The notes under the pieces are model-generated. The model searched no databases. It was not told where the DNA came from and worked only from the letters and a program-made list of their open reading frames with translations. Source: Taxawa tesnikishii (nom. ined.) (Eukaryota > Ascomycota > Dothideomycetes > Dothideales). From it: DNA of 64,000 nucleotides. Of the stretch, positions 20,907-32,260 are shown piece by piece. Position 1 is the stretch's first letter. Each line of letters starts with the position of its first letter. The stretch spans positions 186,001 through 250,000 of the forward strand of contig JAPDRO010000026.1 of the NCBI GenBank assembly GCA_030247885.1, in the 5' to 3' direction. A program made the position numbers and the translations under genes.

Positions 20907-21800
20907 ATGTCTGCTACTCTTCTCCGTAACTCTGCCCTGCGCTCCGCCCTGCGGGCCAGCGCTCCCTCCGCTACCAAGCGCGCAGCTGTCGCCAGCACCA
21001 CCTTCGTCCGCGGAAAGGCTACGCTCCCAGACCTGCCATGTAAGCCCTGTTCTCGTTCCTTATACCAGTCCTCAAGTGAAGGACAAACACGGCTGTGAAG
21101 CTCTATTGGCTCTGCCTCAGATTTCCCAGTATTCCAAAAATACCACCAGCGATGAACCACAACTGACTATACTGGCCTGTTATAGACGACTATGGCGCAC
21201 TGGAGCCCGCTATTAGCGGCAAGATCATGGAACTGCACCATTCGAAGCACCACAACACATACGTGACATCGCTGAACGCAGCGCAAGAGAAGATGCAAGA
21301 GGCGCAGGCCAAGGAGGACACTGCAGGCCAGATTGCGCTGCAGCCATTGATCAATTTCCACGGCGGTAAGCATCTCCGTCCTCCTCTCTGCGCGCAACCG
21401 TCTAACGCTCGTGTTAGGCGGACACGTGAACCACACCCTCTTCTGGGAGAACCTCGCGCCCAAGAACCAGGGCGGCGGCGAGCCACCCAGCGGCGCTCTT
21501 GCAAAGGCCATCGACAGCCACTATGGTTCTCTGCAATCGCTCCAGGAGAAGTTCAACACCGCTTTAGCCGGCATCCAGGGCTCGGGCTGGGCGTGGCTGG
21601 TGCAGGACACGCAGATGGGCGCCATCAGCATCAAGACATACGCTAACCAGGACACCGTGACAGGCCAATTCCGTCCTCTGTTGGGGATCGACGCCTGGGA
21701 GCACGCGTACTACCTGCAGTACGAGAACAGGAAGGCGGAGTACTTCAAGGCGATCTGGGATGTGGTCAACTGGCAGGCGGCGGAGAAGAGGTTCCAGTAG
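20907..21800 (+). CDS. SOD2: Mitochondrial manganese superoxide dismutase
   Basis: Mn-SOD, 231 aa including a matrix-targeting presequence. Exons are 20907-21039, 21186-21365 and 21418-21800, with introns GTAAGC...TATAG and GTAAGC...GTTAG. The first about 37 residues are rich in Arg, Ala and Ser without acidic residues ([18 protein letters not shown]), a typical mitochondrial leader; the mature enzyme starts near [16 protein letters not shown]. Metal ligands are the His of [10 protein letters not shown], the His of [11 protein letters not shown], and Asp and His of [10 protein letters not shown]. It converts matrix superoxide to peroxide. The frame is intact. It sits between QCR6 and TIM9. 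Confidence 0.96.
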
Positions 21801-22678
21801 AATGAAACGAGGGAAGGATAACGCCCTGGGTCTAGGGGCAAGGGAGAGGAAACGGGAAACTGTAATGAAACTGCAAGCATGTGTATGTAGGTTGTGGTGA
21901 ATGCAGGGTTGAAGTCGACCATCTGTCGTCAGCACATATCAGGGGAACTCGTTCAGAAAAAGCGTAATGGATGTATGCGTAAACCCAACACACGCCCTTC
22001 AGACGAAAAAGACGTAGATCTCGTGAACCGAAGAGGACTGATCGAAGCCAGGGAACCACCGTTTGACGGGGGATAACCTGATCTGGAGGACAATGGACCG
22101 TAGCCGTGGGGACGTCCAAACCGGCGGCGATTTGAGCTGGTTGCAAGGTACTGCATGGCTGTGATGCGAATCTGAGACATTGTAGGACCGCCTTTGGTGA
22201 AGGTAGAAAGGATTTGGTAAACGATGTGGAAGCGGCTGTGGAGCTCCAGGATGGAGCATTTGGTATAGAAGAAAATTCCGACATGGTGAGGCGGGAACTG
22301 ATAGATAGATGGGGAAGGTGCATTGGGAATGCCTAGGAGCGTAGTGGAGCGGACATTGTGTTTTGCATTTGCAAGAGAGGGTTTCGAGTATGCACAGATA
22401 CTCTGCAACAACTCGCAGAAGAAAGCTGCATTGCACTTGAATTTTGCGCATGCTCATGCCGGCAGGCAAGGATTCCTTTCTTCACTCGTGGTATTGCCGC
22501 AACTTCCATCGACTGCCCCATAGCCCAAACGCCTCGCCTCATCCCTGGTGGTCCAAGGCCGTCCCAAAATATGTTACAAGAAGACGCCCCTTTCCTTGCT
22601 GAAGTTCACGTCTTCATATGCCTTTGATCGATGCTATGCGCGTCGAAGTCATGGCTGTTGATACCCATTTCATCTCCC
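21801..22678. other. Convergent 3' region, SOD2 / TIM9
   Basis: About 880 bp between converging stop codons, longer than two 3' UTRs need. Open frames on the minus strand (21832-22469) overlap each other in two frames and have no recognisable features. No RNA gene was seen. Confidence 0.4.
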
Positions 22679-23056
22679 TTATCTGCCCATCATGCCTCCA
22701 CCTTGCGCCATAGCGGCGTTCTGCTCCTGGAATCGCTGACCCAGACGCTCGGAGCCTTTGAGGAACTTGTCCACGCAGCGCATGACGCAGCCTTCTTCCT
22801 TGGAGAGGAGGGATTTGGAGGAAAAGTCGGTCACGCAGTCGTCAAAGCAGCGCTGGACGAGGTTGGAGTACATCTGGGGCAAGTGTCAGTTGATGGTTGG
22901 ATGAGGTGGATGCTGCCGCGTGTCCGTACGTTCATGAATTGGGTCATCTGCTTCTTCTCCATGCGAGCGGCCAGCTCGCGCTGTTCTTGCGGGTTCAGAC
23001 TGTAGGGTGGTGAGTCGTTGTTTAGTGAAGCTGGTTGGTTCGACGTACCCGTCCAT
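22679..23056 (-). CDS. TIM9: Mitochondrial import chaperone Tim9
   Basis: Small Tim of the intermembrane space, 90 aa, which with Tim10 escorts hydrophobic precursors to TIM22. Exons are 23056-23049 (only ATGGACGG), 22999-22930 and 22873-22679. Introns begin GTACGT and GTACGG and end CTACAG and CCCCAG, so the protein starts [20 protein letters not shown]. The twin CX3C motifs are CFDDC and CVMRC, placed as in other Tim9 proteins, with [17 protein letters not shown] between helices. The tail ends in Gly and Met. The 8-nt first coding exon makes this gene easy to miss with automatic gene calling. Confidence 0.94.
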
Positions 23057-23238
23057 GTTTGCGTGCGTGGTGCTCTGGGGTTGGTTAGGTTTGGAGGCCG
23101 TTCTAGTAGCTAAGGTATGTTCAAGACTTCAGAAGTTCCTGGTTGCTTGTATGATGTTTGAAGCTTTCGTCTTTCGCAGCTTCCATCTGTCGGGGAAAAC
23201 GGAGGGCGAATACCGAGCAGCCAATCAGAATTGACCAT

Positions 23239-23262
23239 CAGCAGCAGCAGCAGCAGCAGCAG
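23239..23262. repeat. (CAG)8 triplet repeat
   Basis: Eight perfect CAG units, about 180 bp upstream of the TIM9 start, outside any supported coding exon. Confidence 0.95.
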
Positions 23263-23462
23263 CACCGCCCTTTGAAGGCCGTCCCTCTCTGCTGCACAAA
23301 GGTACATACACGGCTATTGTTGCTACATGCCTTGAGTGGGCCGTGGTTTGGTCAATAGTACAGTAAATAATAATGTCTCACGTACACCTTGAGCCATGCC
23401 TTCGTGTCCATTTGTTTGCTTTCACATGTCTTCCATCTTGGCTCTGCAACGTCATCCAACAT

Positions 23463-23502
23463 GCTCTGGCTCTGACGCTGGCGCTGGCGCTGGCTCTGAC
23501 TC
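23463..23502. repeat. Imperfect GCKCTG hexamer repeat
   Basis: About six imperfect units alternating GCTCTG, ACGCTG and GCGCTG in the TIM9/RhoGAP upstream region. Confidence 0.7.
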
Positions 23503-24355
23503 TCATGGGCACTGGCTGGCTTTGCCTGCAAGCGGGAGAGTCTATTTTTATCGCACATTCAAAGACAGGGACTGGCTGTGCAGCGGCTCACTCCCTCTCT
23601 GCTGGCCGCATTCGCAGCACAGCCTCTGCCTGCTTCTCCGCGCCTCCATCCAACTGCACCCCGGATGTTGGACTTCCTCTCTACAGCAATCGGTTTTGCA
23701 TACACATAGCGGGCAACATTTGGATTGAGCTTGTCCTCTAGCAGCAGCCGCCAGGCCATCGGTTGTTGTTTGAGGCGCTCGGTTCGCTACTAGCAAATTG
23801 CGGCCGGACCTTGCCAAGGCCCATTATACACGGTCACGCTCCGAATCCCATCTCACCAGCCTTTCTACCTTTAGTCATTTCGACCAAGCCTGCTTTTGCG
23901 ACCCTAATCTCGCAAACACTGACGCGGCCAAAAACAACATCATCCAAGGCATAACCCACAATAGCGCTCCGCTCCGCCCTGAACTCTTCAGCAGCGTCGT
24001 GTCTGCTTCTTTGCTCGCGTCTCACGCCAACCCCGGATACCTCGCGCTGCAGCCATCGGCTTGTCTCACATCACGCACCACCTCGAGGCGCTGTGCTGCA
24101 CTGCACTTGCTTGCAACAACCGGCGCCGAGCTGTCATCGGACGGCGAACATTATCAGCAAGCACCACGGCCCCTCTCATACTCGTCGCGTGCACCGCAAA
24201 GCTCGGACAAACCACTGCAAGACGTCAGCGCCCTGCCGGCTTCGTTCCTCCAAACCCACTTATACAGAACGCATCGCACACCTTCTCGCGCTTAATCCCA
24301 ACGCCCCCGAAGTTGAAAGAGACAGTACATAGTTGAACAAAGAATTGCGCTCGCC

Positions 24356-27329
24356 ATGCCGAATGGCGGGCACCCAAGTCCGGCCACTGCTCAGGCAGCG
24401 ACTCCTGGACCCAAGCCGGCTACTCCAGCGCAATCAGAGGTCGTTCAGTCGAAACAGAACCTGACTTCATGGTGGAAGAGCTTTAAACGAGGGAATGCGA
24501 GGCCTCTGGAGGAGAAGGGTATGCGCTTTTCTTACATATCTCCTCACGCTGGACACAAAGCCACAAAGGCTGCGTGCCATCAAGAACCTCTCTGTGCCCA
24601 AATCTCATATACTGTCTTCCCATCTTCCCATCTGCCTCCTGACTGTGCTTTGAGTCGAAGTGTCTGTAGCCCGGCTGACGTGCGATATGTAGCCCTACCA
24701 CCTCAAGGCATCTTCGGCGTACCCCTTCAGCAAAGTATCAGATATGCGAATGTAGCCATCTCGCTGTTCAACGATGAAGGACAGAGCTACATCTACGGAT
24801 ACGTTCCGATAGTGGTAGCCAAGTGCGGTGTTTTTCTCAAAGAGAAGGGTAAGAACACCAGTTCCCGGTGAATGGCAGGCTCGCTGACGCTCTCTGCTAG
24901 CAACTGATGTAGAGGGCATTTTCCGACTGAGCGGATCGGAAAAACGTATCAAAGAATTGCAAAAGGCATTCGACTCGCCTGACCGATATGGCAAAGGTCT
25001 CGACTGGGCAGGATACACCGTGCATGACGCAGCAAACGTCCTGCGGCGGTATTTCAATCAGCTGCCGGAACCGATCATCCCACTCGATTTCTACGAGCAA
25101 TTCCGGGACCCTCTCAGAAATCATCAGGCGCAAGCCGTGGGAGCAATTGAGGGACAAGGCCCCGAACTGGGAACATTCGATGCAGAAGTAGCAATCAGAG
25201 CTTATCAGGGTCTGATTACAGAACTGCCTCCACTCAACCGTCAACTGCTTCTGTATATACTGGATTTGCTTGCAGTTTTCGCCTCCAAGTCCGATTTGAA
25301 CAAGATGACTACAACGAACCTGGCCGCAATCTTCCAGCCCGGCATCTTGTCACATCCTCAGCACGATATGGCCCCGAAGGAGTACCGTCTCAGTCAGGAT
25401 GTGCTCATTTTCCTTATTGAGAACCAAGATTCCTTCCTCATCGGTATGCAGGGCACAGCTGCGGACGAGAAGACAGTGAAGGAAGTCCAGAGTGGGGCAC
25501 CCACTCCTCGGACGCCTTCGACACCTACAACTCCTGGAAGATCCAAGACTCTCATTGGCAGATCGATCTCCAATGCAAGCGCCGGAGCTGACAGCGTGCG
25601 GAAGTGGGGAAACATCAGGAGGAATGTCTCCGTCTCCTCAAGAGCATCTAAAGTATCCGTCGTCGGCCCAAGTCCAGTCACTCCTTCACTCAACAGCCCG
25701 ACAATTGGAGGAAGCGGCTTGAACAGGAGTAACACTGTCCCCTCGAAGAGGTCTGCTCAGAATTCTCCGCGCTTCATGAGAGAGAAGTCGTCGGACCCGC
25801 CAACACCCAGTCCGGTTCTACCACCAAGCCCCGGTCTTCCGCCAACAGTGAACACCAACGTGCAAGCACGTGGGTCACAGGACGCCACCCCAATAGCCAC
25901 GAGGCCTCCATCCGATCTTGCTCCTGTCGCACCGCCAGAAGTCATCTCAGCATCTTCGAGCGAGGCAACCACTCCCCTTGCCGCCCCACCATCTGACACA
26001 TCGGCCCTTCTCTGCAAAGAACCCCAACAAACGCCGCAACGGGACCAGCTCACTGTGGTTGCTCCATCCAGCATTGGCCGCGATGCCTCGGCTGACCGAT
26101 CCGCATCCGGCACGCCTGGTAGTTCGCGCGCCTTTCTGGACATATTCAAACAGTCACCTACAGACGATGGACAGAGGCGGGAGGGTCGGCGACCGAACAA
26201 GCTGCAGAAGAAGCGGATTCCCGGCAGTGCTTTGTCTAGTGCGCAAAGCTCTGCTCAAGACCTGCAGGCCGAGCGAGACGATGATCTCCGAAACTACGAG
26301 TACGGCATCTCACCGGTCACGCCAACGTTCGACCACCATACGAACGGACACGTAGATGACTACATGCACGACCACTCCGCCTACGCGACAGCTCAGACCT
26401 CTCCAAGGCAGACGACACCGCAACGTATGCCCACCGATGCTACGCTGCGGCCTAGCGTGTCACCCGCGCAATCCTACCACTCGCACACCTCAGTCACCGA
26501 CGCCTCAGACGCTGACTACGGCAACGAAGCACCTTCCACAGCCGAGAAACCCGAGAAGAAGCGGCGCTGGCGCTTCTCTCACTCGGCGAAGAAGGGCGAA
26601 CAAGATCAGACAACACCAACACAAACACCATCTAACATCGGCACTCTCGCCGGCGCCGACCGCAGCAAATCGACCATCAGTAGTGCCGGCGCATCCCGCC
26701 CCCGTCAGAGCTTCCAAGACACGCCGACGCAACCCCAGCAGGGCTACGGCGAGCGTTCGGCCTCGTCCGCGACGGCTGGCGAGCAGGTGTTGTCGGATTC
26801 CGAGGAACGCAAGAAGGCCAAGGGCGCCATGTCGTGGATTAGAGGCAAAATCCAGGAGAGGAAGGAGCGGGATGCCGAAAGGAGGGCCCGCACGCCGCCC
26901 AGGAACAAGGAGTGGTCGTCCAGCAGACAGGATCTCACGCTGCCGGAGGGTGCAGGGAGGGGAAGAGCATGGACGTGCCTCGGTCCGATCCTGCTGCGCC
27001 TGCTGGACCTGTTGGGCAGAGGGCTGAGGAGAAAGCCGAGACGCAGACGCCGGCTAGGGAGAGTGAGAAGCCAGCACAGTTGTCTGCTACGCATGCTTAG
27101 AAGTCTTTTGTCTGTCGCTTTCCGCGGACCCGGGCGCACAGCGGGTTCTGTGGGGAAGCAGCGAGCAGAGAGGTCTATCAGGGATGTGGATGAGAAAGAG
27201 TGGGTTCTTTGCCGGGGAAGGAGGAGGGACTGGGTTGAAATGCAAAATTGTACAGCTGCTCTCTCTCATGCGAATTCTTTGTTTCTCCAACTGTCCAGGT
27301 TGAAATCGAAACTCTCCGTCTTGGCTTAA
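24356..27329 (+). CDS. Rho GTPase-activating protein (Sac7-like)
   Basis: RhoGAP of the Sac7/Bag7 group, which down-regulates Rho1 in cell-wall and actin control. Exons are 24356-24518, 24693-24848 and 24901 onward; introns are GTATGC...TGTAG (in-frame length, with a CTGACG branch) and GTAAGA...GCTAG. The GAP domain spans about residues 60-290: GIFGVPLQQSIRYANVAISL, IPVVAKCGVFLKEK-type block, and the arginine finger in ATDVEGIFRLSGSEKRIKEL, then NLAAIFQPGILSHP. A Ser/Pro/Thr-rich tail of more than 500 residues carries many short phospho-like motifs. The end is uncertain. The open frame runs to 27329 (915 aa), but after about 26960 another frame (ending 27100) has the more plausible polar composition. 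I give the longer frame as drawn. Confidence 0.88.
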
Positions 27330-27811
27330 GCGATGTAGCAACCCTTTGTGATCTGGTAAAGTCCCACGTTCGTTAGTAGGTTGCAACCCCTGTGTGTTGT
27401 CAGAATAGAGCCGTCAAGTCGGCTCATCACATGATCGTCTCGCACTCCATCCGCGATGTTCAGGTCTAACTCCGATTCCACGATGGCCGTAACTCAACTC
27501 AACGTTTGTACGCCAGCATTTCCGCATAACGATGTTCGCACCGGGTATGACAACGTCGTGCATCCCCGCTCCTTAGTCTCAAGAAGATCAAGGGAAAGCT
27601 GCTCACAACGGGCTGCGCTTGTTGCATCTTGCGGTATGGGGGTAAAACCACCTAGTATATCGAGATTGTGAACCACAAGCGAGTGTCATCAGTAGGTACA
27701 GGTTTCGAGAAAAAAAAACACAACGCTAAACCACAAATGCCAAACACCAAGCACTCATCACCATGCAAGGAGTTCATAAGAGAGCTTGATGCACACGCAG
27801 ACCACGCCCAC
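27330..27811. other. Convergent 3' region, RhoGAP / secreted protein
   Basis: About 480 bp between converging genes; 3' UTR sequence only, as far as I can see. Confidence 0.45.
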
Positions 27812-28414
27812 TCAGAGACCGAACTGGCCGCTCAGATCCGCCGGGCCACCGCAAGCGGCAGGGCGAACCGCACCACCACTCGGCTTGGCAACATCGGCCG
27901 AGACATCCTCGCTATCGCTCAGAAAGCTCTCGATGCTCTGGAAGTACGCATCGATGGCCGGGAGGACGCGGGCGCAGCGGTTAGCATTGATGGCGTCCAC
28001 GTCGCCCGCGTCCAGCGCCGCGAACCCGTTCGTCGCCATATCCTGCAGCTTGTCGACGACCTGCTGGAACGTGCCGTCGTCGACTAAGGTCGTGTTCGCG
28101 GAAGTGATGTCCGACGGCGTTCCGTCAAGCACGAAGAAGGTGTCGAGAACGCCTTTGTGGAGCAGCTCGTCGAGCTCCGAGTTGAGGGCGACTTGTGCTT
28201 CGAGCTTGAAGGCGGGTTCGTTGTCGCCGAAGGCGGTGCGGAAGGTGGGTGCGATGTTCAGGAACTGAGACACGGCGGCGGTGTCGGCTTGCCATTTGGA
28301 GACGGCAATGGCGATGGCGTCGGCGGTGGGGAGGTCGTCTCGCTTTGTCTGCCTGAGTGGGATAGCGGTGGTGAGGGCGGCCAGCATGGCGGCGGCAATG
28401 ATTGTGGACTTCAT
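27812..28414 (-). CDS. Small secreted protein with Kex2-like site
   Basis: Single-exon gene, 200 aa, ATG at 28414. An N-terminal signal peptide is clear (MKSTIIAAAMLAALTTAIP, cleavage near TAIP), followed by a dibasic LRQTKR-DDLP site that suggests Kex2 processing of a short pro-region. The mature part is mostly helical by composition, acidic, with Asn-Thr-Thr (one N-glycosylation sequon) and only two cysteines (ANRC and AACG). I recognise no enzyme domain. Similar helical secreted proteins are frequent in Dothideomycetes and some are host-interaction candidates, but a role as effector is only inference. A TATA box lies about 160 bp upstream. Confidence 0.8.
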   Translation of the reverse strand: MKSTIIAAAMLAALTTAIPLRQTKRDDLPTADAIAIAVSKWQADTAAVSQFLNIAPTFRTAFGDNEPAFKLEAQVALNSELDELLHKGVLDTFFVLDGTPSDITSANTTLVDDGTFQQVVDKLQDMATNGFAALDAGDVDAINANRCARVLPAIDAYFQSIESFLSDSEDVSADVAKPSGGAVRPAACGGPADLSGQFGL

Positions 28415-29035
28415 AGTGAAAGAAATAGAAAGCGACTTTCTTAGTGAACGTAGCAAGGAAAAGGATCCGAGAAATGATGAAATAGGACTAAGGAAAAGGA
28501 TAAGAAAAGGTGTGTGCTGGTGTATGTCGTTTTGTGTTTGTATGCTTCTCGTCGAGCGAAGTCGACCCCCAATTTATACCTCATACGGCTATAGAGCTAG
28601 AAGATTGCTCGAGATGGTTACCTAGGGCCGAGGTCTCATTCACCGTAGGGAGCTTGGTAGGCCATGATTAGTCTTGAGTGAGATGCTTGGTGAGATGCTC
28701 GATTTAGATTGACGTGGATGGAGTATGTAGTACATACGTACCGTATCTGTCCGACGTCGGTCCACGTACTGCCTATTCTAGTGGAAACCCTCGCTTCGCC
28801 TGGTGTACCATCTTGATGGTACCCCAGCTACAGCCTTGAAATAGAGTGGCAGATAGGCGAGATGTGGCGCTGTATTGTCACGGCTGTCCCGACTGGTCCA
28901 CAGTTGGGTATGCTCAGATTCTTACGTTCTCACGTCAGATTCGTCGAGGCGCAAGCATCCGCGCGTCAACACTACGCCCGAAGGCTCGGTCAGTGCAAAA
29001 CTATGTTCAGTCATCCTATCGACGTCAGGTATTGA
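28415..29035. other. Upstream region of the secreted protein gene
   Basis: About 620 bp holding the promoter of the secreted protein (TATA box noted separately) and the 3' UTR of the transporter. No coding sequence is seen. Confidence 0.45.
28571..28578 (-). promoter_or_regulatory. TATA box of the secreted protein gene
   Basis: TATAAATT on the minus strand, 157-164 bp upstream of the ATG at 28414, a spacing that fits a regulated fungal promoter with a leader of about 100-130 nt. Confidence 0.55.
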
Positions 29036-32000
29036 TTACCTTTCACACGAACTTCGCCAAGTCCTCGGGTACATGATGACTCTCCCCAACGCTCCCTTCA
29101 GCACAAGCACCAACTCATCCACCGCACTCAAGAAGCCCAGGTAACTTGACATGGCGACGCAATAACCTCTTACCGCTTCATCCCTAAGCGCGTCTCTCGA
29201 AATCTCAACGTGACCACGCCCATGCTCGAGACAGCGCTTCAGCAGCGGTGTGGGCAGGATACTCGGCAGTGCATCCCCAGTCTTGAGAGCCTGTTCGACG
29301 ATCCCGAGAACGGCCATGACATCCGCAATGGAGCGGTGATCTAGCATTCCAGAAGCGTTAGCGAAGCGCTGACGGAGGTGTGGAGGAAGAGTGACGGCGC
29401 GAATGTGCAGGCGCGCGAGCGCTTCGTTCATCAATTCGCACAACTTCTTGATACCGCCACACGTTTCCTCATCGAATGCGCTACTGGAGAATTCCCACCG
29501 CAAGCCTTGGATCGGTCCGCCGAGCGCGGATAACGTTTCCGATAGGTGCAGGGCCGAGCTTTCGACGGCGGGAAGGAGGCGTTTGTCCTCGTCCAGAGAA
29601 TGCCAGGAGGACAGGATGACTGCGTAGTGGTCCGTCTCTGCATGTAAGACTTCGGAGAGGGCTTTTGCAATCCAGCGAGATTGCGAGGAGGGCCAGGGGT
29701 AAGGGAAACAATGAAGGCCGCGCCGAAGCCGACGAGAACGAGGACAGTTCGGCGCCAGAACACCTCGTAGCCAACACCGGGGTTGCCGTAGCTAGGCGTG
29801 TGACTATCAAAGTCAGTACGCACAACGTGTGAACGAAGGGCATGGGAGAAGATAGACTCACGTATCGATGTAGCTATAGCCCACGACGAGGATAAGCGTT
29901 GCACCCGTCATGATCGCAGCCTGAAGCATCTGCGGTGGAGCATATAGACGCAACCACATCAGCATGACTGAGGCGACAGCCATGACAGCGGCCAATCCGT
30001 ATGGGTTTCCAGGGCCGTGGCCCGAACCGATGTACCAACCAAGCATACCAAGGATGCCTCCCAGAAGGGTTCCTGCAACACGCGTAACGAACGCGTAAGT
30101 GAAGTCTGCCAAATACGGCACCAGACCGGTTTGGGCCATGATAAGAGCCCAGATCCCTCTTTCCCGGTAGAAGAAACCTGCTGTGTTCCGGTTTACGGCA
30201 ATGACTCCTACCGCTATTGTCACGATGAGTACTCTTAGCCCGAAGACGCCTTCTTCGCTGCCAAACCAGTGTGTGGTGTCCAGAATGATCGATGAGAGCT
30301 TGTTACGCCTCTTAATTGGCTTTGACGTGCTTTTCAGTCGTTCCTGCATCTCTTTGAGTGCAGTCTTGTCCAACACAGGAAGATCTTGGTTAGTAGGCAC
30401 CTGAAGGGCAGGAGTGCTGCTCTTGCCCAGAGCCCACGATGCAAAGTGTCGGAGGCCGGTAGGAAACCAGATCCTTCGTCTAGTTCTCTCAGCCTCTAAG
30501 AGGTTAGTCTGTGCAAGCGCTGTCTCCAAGGCCGTTGCGAGGTTGAACAGGCGATCTTCGAAGATAAAGCCAACGAACATGCCGGAGATCTCCGACCTGG
30601 CGGTCTTAGCATCCTGGATATGACCTGCTTCATCGAAAGCGTCCTTGTGCGATTCCAAGAGTGCATTGTTTGCAATGCTGGAGAACTTGCTCATCTCTTC
30701 CCTCAGAAGTTCAAGGGCGACTTCATGCTTCCGATGCATCTGTTGCAACTCTTCCAGTGCCATTCTGCCGAACCAGCGTCGTGTGTTGTTTTGATGTATG
30801 CCGTCAGAAATTGATTCAAATGCACCGCGGCATGCAGAGAGGAGTGGTTCGCTTGCTGTCAACAACGCTTGATAGCTTCGTAAGATTGACTGCTTCACAT
30901 CTTCACGCGACATGGATTCTAGCAAATTGAGGCTTTCCATAAGTTGGTGCCGTCCAATCTCATGTTGTGCCTTCTGTTCGCTGGGCTTCTCTCCATCATT
31001 TGGCCTCTTCATGGCAGCAACCCGGTTAGCCTTTTCTCTGTTGCGGCTTCCAAGAATCTCCAAATCGAGAAGGCCAAGTGTGTTCAGAAGCACCTGTCTT
31101 ATCGGTTCACGAAGATTTGCAATATCCTGAGCGTTCCAGTGACCGAAGGAGACATCGAACTGTAGAAAGCCCATGGCCGGCTCCAGAGCACCCCAGCCCG
31201 CAATTAGTGCCATCCTCAGGCCTTGCAGCTTCTCAACCTCCGTGGTATCTGCAGGGTACTTCTGGAGACATTCGACCGTCATCGACATGGAGCTGGCAGC
31301 TGTAGAATTGAGCTTGTGCATTCCGGCAAGCACCATGTGACTTGTTGATTCGGGAAAGATGAGGACAGATGACGAAAGTCCAATGGCAATGGCCGCTGCT
31401 GCAGGTTTGAGAAAGACTTGTGGGATTGTCCCAGAAAACTGCGGCAACAGGGGGCCTATGGACAGGAACACGTCGCTCACGATCATGCCAAAGATGGCAA
31501 GCAAAGTTAGCTTGGGCGCTTTCATCCGGAGTCTTGCCTGGAATAATTGTCAGCACCTTTCCACGCTTATCGATTGTTCACGAAGTTTCCTACCAGCAGA
31601 TAGATGAAAAGTCCCATCATGCAGAAGAAGGTCACCGAAACCCTTGTGTCGAGCATAAAACCTTCATATACCAACACGCTAGCCGGTGGGTAGGCAGTGC
31701 TGTTTGCTAATCGAACAGACTCCTGTTGGAGTAGCTGTAGTCTCGCCATGGTCTCCGCAGCCGGCCTTGTCGCAAACGCGGCTTTCATTGTGATCACCCC
31801 CAAGCCCACGCAAGAGCCATACCGAGTATCATGGTCGTGGCACCAAGCAAGAATACCAGGACGACCCCGCTCGGAGGTAGGAAGAGAAGAGCAAGGCTAT
31901 ACAAGAAGTGTAAGCGTTGATAGCGGGGCGGCAACATGTGCAGCTTACCATGCGAAGAACGTCTGCAAATTGTATCAGCATTACGCATGGTTTGAAGTAC

Positions 32001-32260
32001 GCGGGTGAACATACTGCACTTCCGAAGGCACGAAGCGCGGGATCTATGAATATCAAGAGACTTGCAACCCAGAAAGCGACCGAACAGCGAAACAAGATCT
32101 TGAGGTCTCTGGCATTGAAGTGATCGAGGAAAGGCGGTAGCTTTCTCTTGGGCGCAGGTGTAGGTGTAGGCGTAGAAGAAGTTGTCCTTGAGTTTGCGGC
32201 GGTCGGCGCATCCATTTTCTCGGTGGATCCATTGCTCTCGTTGCTGCGAGAAGTATTCAT
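29036..32260 (-). CDS. BRE4/ArAE-like membrane transporter, two frame gaps
   Basis: Large fungal membrane protein of the BRE4 (brefeldin A sensitivity)/aromatic acid exporter-like family, about 1002 aa. Exons are 32260-32015, 31962-31949 (14 nt), 31896-31594, 31537-29862 and 29803-29036, all with canonical borders. The N-terminal module has several helices (KILFRCSVAFWVASLLIFI, GVVLVFLLGATTMILGMALA). A long cytosolic middle follows, then a second hydrophobic module (GLRVLIVTIAVGVIAV through MTGATLILVVGYSYID) and a C-terminal DUF2421-type region. The frame slips by one base twice: at AWAWG/VITMK near a G run (about 31795) and after FIVSLTP (about 29700). Exon lengths sum correctly only if two bases are missing. 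Transported substrate unknown. Confidence 0.82.

Larger units (their letters stand above)
23057..24355. other. Divergent intergenic region, TIM9 / RhoGAP
   Basis: About 1.3 kb with two divergent promoters. It carries a CAG triplet repeat (23239-23262) and an imperfect GCTCTG/GCGCTG hexamer repeat (23463-23502). Long overlapping frames between 23760 and 24340 look like compositional ORFs in a 5' leader. Confidence 0.45.

Noticed and set aside
23762-24340. Overlapping plus-strand frames upstream of the RhoGAP (up to 165 codons).
   Set aside because: Three frames are open at once over the same stretch, which indicates low stop-codon density in a C-rich leader rather than coding.
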